Positions 1 through 7,719 of a DNA stretch of 14,649 nucleotides are shown one piece after another. This DNA is from NORP240 sp942492445 (lineage in GTDB: Bacteria; Pseudomonadota; Gammaproteobacteria; Pseudomonadales; Pseudohongiellaceae): contig CALOEW010000004.1 of NCBI GenBank assembly GCA_942492445.1, forward strand, positions 1 through 14,649. The letters are read 5' to 3'. The notes under the pieces were generated by a model. The model was given only the letters and a program-made list of their open reading frames with translations. It was not told the DNA's origin and did no database searches. Within the stretch, counting starts at the first letter, position 1. Each line of letters starts with the position of its first letter. A program made the translations under genes and the position numbers.

Positions 1-452
1 ATGGTTGTGGAATGTGACATCATCCAGCGTCTTCTTACCGGTCTCGGGGTCAGACAGCAATTCTGGAAAGTTGCCCATAAGCCGGGAAAACCGCTCTTTT
101 TCGGAGATACCCCGGAAGGGAAGCTGGTTTTCGGACTGCCCGGCAATCCGGTTTCAGCGCCTTCAGTCTGCTTTCTCGAATATATCATGCCGGCACTCTC
201 GGCCATGCAGGACGGCAGCTACCATGGCAAGATCGATGCGGTGCTTGCAGAGCCCCTTTCCGGCGGATCGGAAACGCTATCGCTTATTCTGGAAGAGTGT
301 GGCAGAAAGATGGCGGTCTCTTCTGCCTGGTGAAAGAAAAAACCGAATCCCATATGCTGGCCTCACTGGTCGGATCAAACTTGTCTTATCGAAGCACCAG
401 GCTGCAGAGCCTTTGCTGGCCGGTTCCGTGGTGACCTGTAACCTGCTGCCCT
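1..452 (+). pseudogene. moeA: MoeA molybdopterin molybdenumtransferase, C-terminal fragment, frameshifted
   Basis: MoeA inserts molybdenum into molybdopterin in the cytoplasm. The first reading frame (to the stop at 331-333) carries the MoeA signature: FWKVAHKPGKP followed by GKLVFGLPGNPVSA. The 5' part lies outside the window, so ATG at base 1 need not be the start. Similarity then jumps frames: near base 300 a second frame gives TESHMLASLVGSN, and from about 365 a third gives SKHQAAEPLLAGSVVTCNLL, which matches the usual MoeA C-terminus. At least two indels therefore interrupt the gene. The natural end lies near 450. With moaD and moaE traces directly downstream, this is the end of a decaying cofactor operon. 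Family assignment is firm; whether the indels are biological or sequencing errors is not settled here. Confidence 0.8.
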
Positions 453-480
453 GGAGCACACTTGCGGGAGTAACGAACAC

Positions 481-705
481 ACAGTGGATATTATCAGCAA
501 CGTCAACGGCACGATTATTCTCGCGCTATCGTCGATACGCATGAAGGTACGACCATCGGGATGTTTGAAAAAGAGGATTCGTTCCATGTCGTCGCAGTCA
601 GCCATTACCGTTTATGCTTGCTCTGAATATGTCGTATCCATCGAGGAGACCGTTGCCGGAGAAGGTGACGAGGTTGCCATCATTCCACCGGTCAGCGGAG
701 GATAG
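481..705 (+). pseudogene. moaD: MoaD-like molybdopterin synthase small subunit, degraded
   Basis: MoaD is the ubiquitin-like sulfur carrier of molybdopterin synthase; its C-terminal Gly-Gly is the site of adenylation and thiocarboxylation. The last frame ends SIEETVAGEGDEVAIIPP followed by VSGG and a TAG stop, which is the canonical MoaD ending (GDEVAFFPPVTGG in E. coli). About 200 bases upstream another frame gives TARLFSRYRRYA, resembling a MoaD N-terminus (RLFARYRE-type). The distance between the two fits a protein of about 75-80 residues. The middle does not read as MoaD in any one frame, so the gene is frameshifted or otherwise damaged. The C-terminal call is strong; the start is only approximate. 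Confidence 0.62.
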
Positions 706-707
706 CC

Positions 708-790
708 ATGATATCAGTACATTACATCGTGAGGGGGATGACGGTTACCTCAGTATAGCGGGAGGGAGTAATGTGATATTGTTACTGATG
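708..790 (+). pseudogene. Possible start of moaE (molybdopterin synthase large subunit), decayed
   Basis: Directly after the moaD stop there is a good ribosome binding site (GGAGG at 697-701) six bases before ATG 708. The predicted product starts MISVHY, as MoaE proteins often start MISVQ, but a stop follows after 16 codons. A second frame gives REGDDGYLSIAGG, faintly like the MoaE GDDGA-V-F-G segment. MoaE normally follows MoaD and pairs with it. I read this as the remnant of moaE, but the similarity is short and could be chance; the start signal and position carry most of the weight. Confidence 0.3.
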
Positions 791-911
791 CTGATGTACC
801 GGATAGCTGCGGATTCGTTGACGGTCAGATGTCTACTGGATGCTTGTGACCAGCGAATGGCGACGAAAAAGAGGATCTTCTGGCGCTGGAATGAAGTGCA
901 AGGCAGGGTAA

Positions 912-1400
912 TTTGAACTGGCTGCTGGAGTGCTCATACACCGTGATAGAATCCTTTGGACAGGAAATAGGCAGTTGGTAATGTTGCTCAGTGGGGCGTA
1001 GGAAGTATGTCCTAGAACTGGGTCACGGGCAGCAGGGAGCACATATGGCCTGGCGGAATACATCAAGCCGTATACGGTACAACTTCTGGTGGCCTACCAT
1101 CCGTGCTGATGTGATTAGTTGGGTGTCCAAGTGTGAAATTTGTCAACAACGGGCACGCATAAACTGTTGTAATCGGGTCACCGATTGGTCCGATTCCTTG
1201 TTCGGATGCCCTGTTCTCACATTTATCTATGGATATCGGCGGGCCACTTAGCAGCGAGAAATTGCCTTACAATTATTTTTTTGTTGTGTGTGACAGTTAC
1301 AGTAGGTTTCCAGTCGCATGCTCTGCGTAACGTTACAAATGCCACACCCCGGAACTTGATGCCAGGTGAAGCCCAAGAGAAGCATGTTTTGGAATGTGCA
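912..1400 (+). pseudogene. Ty3/gypsy-type retrotransposon integrase fragment (HHCC zinc domain plus start of rve core)
   Basis: Three frames in succession rebuild one integrase fragment. Frame 3 (912 to about 996) gives AGVLIHRDRILWTGNRQLV, the stretch that precedes the zinc domain in gypsy elements. Frame 1 (991-1160) gives LELGHGQQGAH, then FWWPTIRADVISWVSKCEIC: a zinc finger HX5HX29CX2C (His at 1024 and 1042, Cys at 1132 and 1141). Frame 2 (about 1165-1327) gives FSHLSMDIGGPL, with the first catalytic Asp at 1232-1234, then FFVVCDSYSRFPVACS, the usual start of the integrase core. The tail (ALRNVTNATPR) is in frame 3 again. This architecture is typical of LTR retroelements in eukaryotes, especially invertebrates, and not of bacterial DDE transposases. 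No reverse transcriptase, second Asp, Glu or LTR is visible. It is a non-functional remnant. Confidence 0.75.
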
Positions 1401-1401
1401 C

Positions 1402-3435
1402 TCACTGGAGCCGTTGATCGAAATCAATCTGTTTGTTGTTGTCAGGATACTGCTGAACAGGCCCCGCATTACACAGCGGGGACCTCGGGAGACTCTGGAG
1501 TGAGTCCAACAATGCGCCGTGAGACCTTGAGATAAAACGCTGAGTATGTCCTGGCCTCCATCCAATTGCGCATTGAAAGCGCACGAGTATTCGGCGGATC
1601 TCGTCGTCGGAAAGGGTCTCCTTTTCCTGCAGCGCAGCGGCGATGGCATCGAGTTCGTTCCGATGAACCGTCAGGGTCTCGATGGTGCGCTGCTCATTGT
1701 CACGAACCAGACTGGTCACTTCTTTGTCGATCAGCTCGGCAGTATGCTCGCTGTAGTCCTTGCGCAGGACCAGTTCCTGGCCGGGAAACGACTGCTCCGG
1801 ATGCTGAAAGCTCAGCGGCCCCAGCCCTTCATTCATTCCCCATTCCGTGACCATGTGACGGGCAAGGGTGGTAGCCTGTTGCAGATCGTTGGCGGCACCG
1901 GAACTGACCTCGTCAAATACCAGTTTTTCCGCGCAGCGGCCACCCAGCATGATAGAGATACGGTCCTCCAGGTAGTGCTGCCCGTAGTTCAGCTTGTCCT
2001 CTTTGGGGGTCTGTTCCGTGAACCCCAGCGACAATCCGCGCGGGATGATACTGACTTTACGCAATTCATCGGCGTAGGGCATGTGATAGGCTGTCAGGGC
2101 GTGCCCGGCTTCGTGATAAGCGGTACGCCTGCGTTCGTCCTCCGTCAGCAGGGACTCGCGCTTCTCACCCAGTATAACCTTGTCCCTGGCCCGTTCCAGA
2201 TAACTGTTGTCGACTTCCTCCCTGTTCTCCCGTGCCGCCAGCAAGGCCGCTTCGTTGATCAGGTTGGCCAGGTCCGCACCGGAAAAACCCACCGTGCCTG
2301 CGGCGATCCTGTCGAGGTCCACGCCATCAGCCATCTTCACTTTCCTGGCATGGACATTCAGAATTTCCAGGCGTGCCGTGCGCTGTGGCAGATCCAGCAC
2401 TACCTTGCGATCGAATCGTCCGGGGCGGGTGAGCGCGGTGTCGAGAATGTCGGGCCGGTTGGTGGCGGCAATCACCACGATCGCCTCGTCGCCGGTGAAG
2501 CCATCCATCTCGGCGAGTATCTGGTTCAGAGTCTGCTCCCGCTCGTCGTTTCCGAGCCCCGCCGCACTGCTCCTCGCCCGGCCCACGGAGTCTATCTCGT
2601 CGATGAAAATCAACGCCGGTGCCACTTCCCGTGCCTGTTTATACATATCCCGGACGCGCGACGCCCCCACGCCGACAAACATCTCAACAAACTCAGAGCC
2701 GGTGATGCTGAAAAAAGGGACCCCTGCCTCGGCTGCAGTTGCCCGGGCCAACAGTGTTTTCCCGGTGCCAGGGGGTCCGATCAACAGAATACCCTTGGGA
2801 ATCTTCGCTCCGATGCGTCGATATTTATCAGGATTTCTCAGAAAATCGATGACTTCGGCCAGATCGTCCTTGGCATGCTTAAGACCGGCGATATCGTCGT
2901 AACCTACCTTTATGTTCTCGCCCCGGGTCATCTTTGCCCTGGACTTGGTGAATCCGAATACACCACCGGGATAGCCCCTGCCACCGGAGCGAAGGGTGCG
3001 GGCTCCAAGCATGAAGATGCCGATCAGCAGCAACCAGGGCAACAGGTTGATTAGCACCAGGGTCCACACCGACTGTTGGTCGGAACTGACCCGCACTTCC
3101 ACTTCCATTGCTTCCAGTAACGGGAACAGGTCGTCATCTGCCATAGGCGGAAACGTCGTCGTGAACGCGGTGTAGTCATCGATTGCGAACCGGTAAGAGC
3201 CCTCGATGCGGTCACCCTGGATATCGATGCTGGCGATCTCATCGTTTCGCAAATGGTCCTTGAACGCTGAATAGGGGATATCTGCCCGGCCCGGCCCGCT
3301 CCTTTCGAAGAATGAGATCAGGGTAAAGAACAGCAGCAGGATAATGAAAATATCCGTCCAGCGGTGCAGGCGGGGCGGGATGGCCGGTGGTGGGGTTTCT
3401 TTCTTGTGGTGTTCGTCCTGCTCGGATGCTGCCAT
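1402..3435 (-). CDS. ftsH: FtsH-type ATP-dependent zinc metalloprotease, inner membrane
   Basis: FtsH unfolds and degrades membrane and short-lived cytosolic proteins as a hexamer. Residues 27-43 and about 123-146 are two membrane segments flanking a short periplasmic domain. Then come Walker A GPPGTGKT (220-227), the pore loop FVG (253-255), Walker B IFIDEID (276-282), the second region of homology ending RPGRFDR (337-343), and the zinc site HEAGH (441-445) with a likely third ligand, Asp517. All catalytic parts are present. The N-terminus has about 25 proline- and charge-rich residues before the first membrane segment. Family similarity stops near residue 620 (base about 1576); the last 57 residues look unrelated and come from the debris that also holds the integrase remnant. 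It follows can by 77 bases. It lacks the rlmE (rrmJ)/folP neighbours of the housekeeping copy, so it may be a second FtsH paralogue. Confidence 0.93.
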   Translation of the reverse strand: MAASEQDEHHKKETPPPAIPPRLHRWTDIFIILLLFFTLISFFERSGPGRADIPYSAFKDHLRNDEIASIDIQGDRIEGSYRFAIDDYTAFTTTFPPMADDDLFPLLEAMEVEVRVSSDQQSVWTLVLINLLPWLLLIGIFMLGARTLRSGGRGYPGGVFGFTKSRAKMTRGENIKVGYDDIAGLKHAKDDLAEVIDFLRNPDKYRRIGAKIPKGILLIGPPGTGKTLLARATAAEAGVPFFSITGSEFVEMFVGVGASRVRDMYKQAREVAPALIFIDEIDSVGRARSSAAGLGNDEREQTLNQILAEMDGFTGDEAIVVIAATNRPDILDTALTRPGRFDRKVVLDLPQRTARLEILNVHARKVKMADGVDLDRIAAGTVGFSGADLANLINEAALLAARENREEVDNSYLERARDKVILGEKRESLLTEDERRRTAYHEAGHALTAYHMPYADELRKVSIIPRGLSLGFTEQTPKEDKLNYGQHYLEDRISIMLGGRCAEKLVFDEVSSGAANDLQQATTLARHMVTEWGMNEGLGPLSFQHPEQSFPGQELVLRKDYSEHTAELIDKEVTSLVRDNEQRTIETLTVHRNELDAIAAALQEKETLSDDEIRRILVRFQCAIGWRPGHTQRFISRSHGALLDSLQSLPRSPLCNAGPVQQYPDNNKQIDFDQRLQ
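1462..1481. other. Perfect 6-bp hairpin in debris between ftsH and the integrase remnant
   Basis: CCCCGC (1462-1467) and GCGGGG (1476-1481) are exact inverted repeats with an 8-base loop. It lies where two convergent transcription units would meet, so it could have been a terminator, but no T-run follows on either strand. It falls inside the unusual ftsH C-terminal extension. Confidence 0.35.
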
Positions 3436-3512
3436 GGTTCAGACCGTTAATGGGTGGGATTAGGCGCCGAAAGAGAATAAACAGTCTGTCAGGGGCTGTC
3501 CACCTGCCACTA

Positions 3513-4142
3513 TCAGTCCAACCGGTGTATTCCCGCAATCTCATCGGCACCGGTAACGCTCACGTCCAGGTCCTTGAGGATGCCGTCGCCGACACTGTAG
3601 ATCCAGCCGTGCACTGCAATATCCTGCCCTGCTTTCCAGGCATTCTGAACCACTGTCGTATGACAGACATTTGCCACTTGCTCTATCACATTGGCTTCAC
3701 ACAAGAGATCCTGCTTCTGTTTTTCCGACCCCGCAGTTTCCAGGTGTGACTGATGTATCCGGTAGATGTCCTTGATGTGTCGAAGCCAGTTGTCAATGAG
3801 CCCATGGTCTCTGTTTTCCAATGCGGTCCTGATACCGCCGCATTCAAAATGGCCACAAACGATGATGTGTTTGACTTTCAACACTTCAACGGCGTACTGG
3901 ATGACAGAAAGGCAATTGAGGTCCGAGTGCACCACCAGATTGGCGATGTTACGGTGGACAAACACCTCACCGGGCAGCAACCCGACAATCTGGTTGGCCG
4001 GAACGCGGCTGTCGGAGCAGCCTATCCAGAGGTACTGGGGATTCTGCTGGGCGGACAGCTTGGTGAAAAATTGCGGGTCGGACTGTTTGATACCATCCGC
4101 CCACTGTCGGTTGCGCTTAAGCAGATAATCAAGATCTTTCAT
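3513..4142 (-). CDS. can: Beta-class carbonic anhydrase
   Basis: The enzyme interconverts CO2 and bicarbonate in the cytoplasm. The protein has 209 residues, a usual beta-class length (E. coli Can has 220). Zinc ligands are Cys42, His98 and Cys101, seen in WIGCSDSRVPANQI (42-46 is CSDSR) and VCGHFECGGI (Cys96 precedes the His98-Cys101 pair). The Asp44/Arg46 dyad that gates the zinc in this family is intact. The N-terminus (LLKRNRQWADGI) matches the Can subgroup, so ATG 4142 is credible; a weak GGAA lies 8 bases upstream. It is followed at 77 bases by ftsH in the same direction and preceded at 97 bases by the serine hydrolase. Bicarbonate supply for carboxylation is the general role. There is no direct link to its neighbours beyond co-orientation. 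Confidence 0.96.
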   Translation of the reverse strand: MKDLDYLLKRNRQWADGIKQSDPQFFTKLSAQQNPQYLWIGCSDSRVPANQIVGLLPGEVFVHRNIANLVVHSDLNCLSVIQYAVEVLKVKHIIVCGHFECGGIRTALENRDHGLIDNWLRHIKDIYRIHQSHLETAGSEKQKQDLLCEANVIEQVANVCHTTVVQNAWKAGQDIAVHGWIYSVGDGILKDLDVSVTGADEIAGIHRLD

Positions 4143-4239
4143 TGCACCGATTCCATCCTGTTCGAATCCAGGGGCAACTGCCGATCAGGCAGGTCGCCAC
4201 CAAACACTGCCGCTGGGACAGGTAACCCGGTTCTCCGGG

Positions 4240-5598
4240 TCAACGTCGTTCGACAATGGCCTCATCCACCAAGCGCTTGAAATTCTCCCGAAACCCGTTA
4301 CCGTTGGCAGGCGAAACCTGGGCCATGATGACGACCACCGTATCCTGAACCGGATCGATGAAATAGCGGGTCCCCGCCGAACCGTCCCACCAGATGGTGC
4401 CGTCACTGACCGGGAAATTGTACCTGTCGCTGTCCATGACTACATTAAAACCACCCAGCGACCACCCGGAACCCAGCCAGTAACCCTGGGAACTCAACGG
4501 CAGCAAAGCATCGGGCACGGCGTTGGCGAAAACAAGCGTTACCGTGCCTTGCTGCAGGACCCGGCGGCCATTGAAATCGCCGCCATTCAGAAGCATCTGG
4601 GAAAAGTTCAGGTAATCCCTCACTGTGGACAGCAGTCCCACTCCACCTTCGATCAGCCTTGGCCGGCTGGTGAACGGCACGGATTCAATCCGGTAAGGCT
4701 GCAGCCGGCCGCTGCCGGGACGGTATACCGTGGCCAGCCGGTCAGCCCGTGCCGGGTCTGCCCAAAACACCGTGTCGGTCATCTCCAGTGGATCAAACAG
4801 GTGGCGTTGCAGGAATTCCTCGAGTGGCAACCCGGAGACGATTTCCACGATTCGACCCAGGATAGTCGCGGAAATACCGTAGCGAAATTCCGTGCCGGGA
4901 TCGGAAAAAAGTGGGACACGTGCCGCATTGTCTACCATTTCCGGGAGGGTGATGTTGCGATCCCTGACATTGTTCTCCCGATACACCGGCATGTTGCGGC
5001 TGCCCAGGCCTCCGGTGTGTGTGAGCAGATGGGCTATAGTGATGTCGCCTCGACGAATTCGTGTCTGACTGATGTCGGGATTGTCTGAATCGAGGAAGAC
5101 TCGCTGATTCTGAAACTGGGGCAGAAATTTCACGACTGGATCGTCGACCCTGAGCAGCTGCTGCTCCGCCAGCAGAAGAACGGCCGCACTGGTGATCTGA
5201 CGGGTCATGGAGTAGGTTCGGAACAGCGCGTTACCCACCATCGGCCGGTTGCTTTCAATATCCAGCAGCCCCAGTGCCTCGAAGTATACCAGCCGGTTGT
5301 CCCTGGCGACCGCCGCCACCACGCCGGCGATGTCTCCATCAGCGATGTGTTGTCGCAGCCTCCCGGTAGCTTTATCCAGGCCGGCACTGGAAAGACCCAC
5401 CGCCTCGGGAACTGTGAGATTCAGGTTCTGGCTTGAGCCGACCAGCGGCCAACCCAGAAAAGACAGCAGCAGAATGATCGCCCCGCCGATTCGCAACCAC
5501 CCCCTATTGAGGGCTTCGCGATCACTCCCGGACCAGGCTGCAATCCTCCGTGGGGAGGATGCGGTTTCCACAGCCGTATTTGTAGTCATTGAAATCAT
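4240..5598 (-). CDS. Class C beta-lactamase-like serine hydrolase, exported, with SMTR in place of SxxK
   Basis: This belongs to the beta-lactamase/EstB/penicillin-binding-protein fold family (esterases, peptidases, lactamases). Residues 36-54 form a hydrophobic signal or anchor segment after a long, positively charged N-region; no lipobox is seen. The nucleophile motif is expected as S-x-x-K; here it reads SMTR (Ser130 to Arg133), codon CGT, so the general-base lysine is replaced. The second motif is YGIS (Tyr240), HTGG follows LLT at 194-197, and the KTG-equivalent is WDGSAGT (404-410), a form common in the EstB-like group. Start ATG 5598 is favoured over ATG 5589 because GGGAGG sits just upstream. 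It lies 66 bases after cysQ and 97 before can, all on the minus strand. Substrate unknown. Loss of the lysine makes ordinary activity doubtful, though the rest of the site looks conserved. Confidence 0.85.
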   Translation of the reverse strand: MISMTTNTAVETASSPRRIAAWSGSDREALNRGWLRIGGAIILLLSFLGWPLVGSSQNLNLTVPEAVGLSSAGLDKATGRLRQHIADGDIAGVVAAVARDNRLVYFEALGLLDIESNRPMVGNALFRTYSMTRQITSAAVLLLAEQQLLRVDDPVVKFLPQFQNQRVFLDSDNPDISQTRIRRGDITIAHLLTHTGGLGSRNMPVYRENNVRDRNITLPEMVDNAARVPLFSDPGTEFRYGISATILGRIVEIVSGLPLEEFLQRHLFDPLEMTDTVFWADPARADRLATVYRPGSGRLQPYRIESVPFTSRPRLIEGGVGLLSTVRDYLNFSQMLLNGGDFNGRRVLQQGTVTLVFANAVPDALLPLSSQGYWLGSGWSLGGFNVVMDSDRYNFPVSDGTIWWDGSAGTRYFIDPVQDTVVVIMAQVSPANGNGFRENFKRLVDEAIVERR

Positions 5599-5664
5599 GA
5601 GCCCTCCCGGGACCAGCCTCTGCTGCGGCCAGCCTGTGATGGTGATCGTATCGCCCTCTCCCTG

Positions 5665-6480
5665 TCACGCCAATAACCGTTGCCAGTCGAAGCGGGTATC
5701 AGCGATCGCAGTAAAATGGGGGTTGAGCATTTCGGGTTTGCTGTTATAGCGCAGTTCGCTGAAATCCGGGCCCACCAGGCAACCCCCTGCCGCCAGCAAC
5801 ACCCCATGAGCGGCCGCCGTATCCCATTCGCAGGTCGGGCCCAGGCGTGGGTACAGGTCTGCCTCGCCGGCAGCGACCAGGCAGATCTTCAGGGAACTGC
5901 CCATACTCACCAGCTCCAGATCGGTGAACCGGCCGCGCAGCCTGTCCAGCAGACCCTCAAGTTCCGGTGCCCGGTGGCTGCGACTGGCCACCACTTTCAG
6001 GGCGGTCTGGCCTGGCTCGATCCCGCGGCACCGGATCGCCGTTTCCCGGCCTGCCTCGGAGCGGCTGGCGCCCTCGCCCTGCAGCCCCCGGTAGGTCACG
6101 CCTGTGACTGGCACATGGACTACTCCCAATAGCGGCCGGCCGGCCTCGACCAGCGCGATGTTGACTGTGAACTCGCCATTGCGCTTGATGAATTCCCTGG
6201 TGCCGTCCAGAGGGTCCACCAGCCAGTAGCGGGACCAGCCACTGCGTGTGCGGAAATCCACAAGATCCGACTCTTCGGAAAGGATCGGAATATTGGGGAC
6301 CGCATCCGCCAGCCTGGCGCAGATCAGCTCATGGGCGCGCCGGTCCGCCTCGGTCAGGGGCGAGCTGTCCTCCTTGACGGTTACATCAATGTTACCCGTC
6401 TTGTTGTACACTGTAAGTATCTCCTGGCCTGCGGCCTGCGCAATTTCACCGGCGAGTTCCAGGAGCTGTTGAACTGTCAT
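5665..6480 (-). CDS. cysQ: 3'(2'),5'-bisphosphate nucleotidase CysQ
   Basis: CysQ hydrolyses 3'-phosphoadenosine 5'-phosphate (PAP) to AMP, clearing the by-product of PAPS use in sulfate assimilation and sulfotransfer. It belongs to the inositol monophosphatase superfamily. Metal-binding motifs are visible: Glu69/Glu70 in ILSEES, DPLDGT (89-94) followed by REFIKRNGEFTVNIAL, a CysQ hallmark, and CEWDTAAAHG (Trp219-Asp220). Length 271 residues is close to E. coli CysQ (246). The start codon ATG 6480 is 41 bases from the start of divergent yrfG (ATG 6522), so regulatory regions must overlap. This divergent cysQ/yrfG arrangement is recurrent in gammaproteobacteria, as far as I recall. The gene leads the minus-strand run cysQ-hydrolase-can-ftsH, but whether all are co-transcribed is unknown. 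Confidence 0.95.
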   Translation of the reverse strand: MTVQQLLELAGEIAQAAGQEILTVYNKTGNIDVTVKEDSSPLTEADRRAHELICARLADAVPNIPILSEESDLVDFRTRSGWSRYWLVDPLDGTREFIKRNGEFTVNIALVEAGRPLLGVVHVPVTGVTYRGLQGEGASRSEAGRETAIRCRGIEPGQTALKVVASRSHRAPELEGLLDRLRGRFTDLELVSMGSSLKICLVAAGEADLYPRLGPTCEWDTAAAHGVLLAAGGCLVGPDFSELRYNSKPEMLNPHFTAIADTRFDWQRLLA

Positions 6481-6521
6481 TGCCCGATACCTGCAATTTC
6501 GTTGATTTTACAGCCGCTACT

Positions 6522-7250
6522 ATGGCCCAACTACCAGACGAAATCCAGGCGCCGCCCTGGTCCGAGATTGACACCGTCATGTTCGACATGGACGGCACCC
6601 TGCTGGACCTGCATTTCGATAATTACTTCTGGCAGACCTTCCTTCCGGGCGCCTGGGCCCGCACCCGGGGCATGGACGAGGAACTCGCCAGCAGAAAACT
6701 GCACGACATGTACACCGAACTGCAGGGGTCCCTGAACTGGTATTGTCTGGATTACTGGGCGGAGCAGCTGCAACTGGACATTACCCTTCTCAAACACGAG
6801 GTCAAACACAAGATCGCAGTCCGCCCCAATGTGGTCGACCTGCTGGTGAAGCTCCGTCAGATCAACAAGCGTATACTGTTGATCACCAACGCCCACCCGG
6901 ACAGCCTCAATCTTAAACTGGAGCACACCGGCATCGGCCAGTATTTCGACAACACCATCAGCTCCCATGTGCTGCGCAAGGCCAAGGAAAATCATGGCTT
7001 CTGGGCGGCACTGAGGGAGCTGGAGCACTATGAACCGGAGCGTACCCTGCTGATCGACGACAACCTCGCGGTGCTGAGACAGGCCGGGCGGGAAGGCATC
7101 CGCTACCTTTACGGAATTTATCAGCCGGACAGTCAGCAGGACCCCCTGACCCTGGAGGACTACCCCCAGATCGTCGATTTCGAGCATATTATGCCGGCGC
7201 AGCACGCTGCTGCCGCCGTCCAACCCGGAGGTAACGGGCAGAATCCATGA
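6522..7250 (+). CDS. yrfG: GMP/IMP nucleotidase YrfG (HAD family)
   Basis: A HAD-superfamily phosphatase that removes phosphate from purine 5'-monophosphates (GMP, IMP in E. coli). Using ATG 6522 the protein has 242 residues. Motif I is FDMDGTLLDL (Asp22 nucleophile, Asp24 acid/base), motif II is the ITNAH segment, the lysine lies in LRKAKENHGFW, and motif IV is LLIDDN. YrfG-specific stretches NYFWQTFLP and GSLNWYCLDYW support the subfamily. An in-frame TTG at 6480 would add 14 residues but would overlap the cysQ start and has no family support. The stop overlaps the hslR start (ATGA at 7247-7250), so the two are translationally coupled. The order yrfG-hslR-pckA resembles E. coli, where hslO lies between hslR and pck. 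Confidence 0.94.
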   Translation: MAQLPDEIQAPPWSEIDTVMFDMDGTLLDLHFDNYFWQTFLPGAWARTRGMDEELASRKLHDMYTELQGSLNWYCLDYWAEQLQLDITLLKHEVKHKIAVRPNVVDLLVKLRQINKRILLITNAHPDSLNLKLEHTGIGQYFDNTISSHVLRKAKENHGFWAALRELEHYEPERTLLIDDNLAVLRQAGREGIRYLYGIYQPDSQQDPLTLEDYPQIVDFEHIMPAQHAAAAVQPGGNGQNP

Positions 7251-7657
7251 ACAGCAAAGAGACATCCCCCGCTCAAGGTAAGGTGCGACTGGACAAGTGG
7301 CTGTGGGCTGCGCGGTTTTATAAAACCCGAGCCATCGCCAAACAGGCGATAGAGGGCGGGAAAGTCCAATGTGAAGGAGTGCGGGCCAAACCGGGTAAAG
7401 AGGTCACTGAAGGGCTGCTCATCACCCTGCGACAGGGCTATGACGAAAGGACGGTTGTTGTTACCCGCCTCTCGGAGCAACGGCGTGGCGCCGCGGAAGC
7501 CCAGTTGCTCTATGAGGAGACTGCAGAGAGTATCGAACAGCGAAAACTGGCCGGGGAGCGGCGCAAGGCGATGCCGCGGCAACTGCAAACAGAAAGCCGC
7601 CCCAGTAAGCGGGACCGGCGCTTGATCCACCAGTTCAAGAAATCACAATTCGATTAG
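7247..7657 (+). CDS. hslR: Hsp15, ribosome-associated heat shock protein HslR
   Basis: Hsp15 binds free 50S subunits carrying nascent chains with tRNA and helps recycle them after heat stress. The 136-residue protein begins with an S4 RNA-binding domain: LDKWLWAARFYKTRA, then IEGGKVQCEG and KPGKEV. A basic C-terminal tail follows (ERRKAMPRQ, SKRDRRLIHQFKK), as in E. coli HslR (133 residues). The start overlaps the yrfG stop by four bases. In E. coli the next gene is hslO (Hsp33 chaperone). Here there is none: a long hairpin and then pckA follow. Confidence 0.95.
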   Translation: MNSKETSPAQGKVRLDKWLWAARFYKTRAIAKQAIEGGKVQCEGVRAKPGKEVTEGLLITLRQGYDERTVVVTRLSEQRRGAAEAQLLYEETAESIEQRKLAGERRKAMPRQLQTESRPSKRDRRLIHQFKKSQFD

Positions 7658-7665
7658 GAAACCCA

Positions 7666-7719
7666 GGGAGCCTTTGATCAATGACCGCAATGCTCTGCGG
7701 CCATTCATTAAAGGTTCCC
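7666..7719 (+). terminator. Long imperfect hairpin downstream of hslR
   Basis: Two arms of 24 bases (7666-7689 and 7696-7719) are inverted repeats with four mismatched positions, three of which could be G-U pairs in RNA, around a six-base loop. It begins nine bases after the hslR stop. A T-rich segment (AAGTTTAAC) follows rather than a clean T-run, so it may be a terminator, an mRNA-stabilising hairpin, or a small palindromic repeat. The position at the end of the yrfG-hslR unit favours a transcript-end role. Confidence 0.5.

Noticed and set aside
841..911. A segment reading KKRIFWRWNE as the C-terminal end of MoaE (APFWKKE-like)
   Set aside because: Only a Phe-Trp with basic residues agrees; too short and no matching context, and it may instead belong to the integrase remnant's upstream part.
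1546..3054. A 502-codon open frame on the + strand opposite ftsH
   Set aside because: It mirrors the codon pattern of the clear ftsH gene on the other strand and shows no recognisable domain; a GC-rich antisense shadow.
4160..4180. A TTCGAATC stretch like a tRNA T-loop between can and the hydrolase
   Set aside because: The flanking bases pair only if the loop is eight bases, not seven, and no anticodon or acceptor stem can be found around it.
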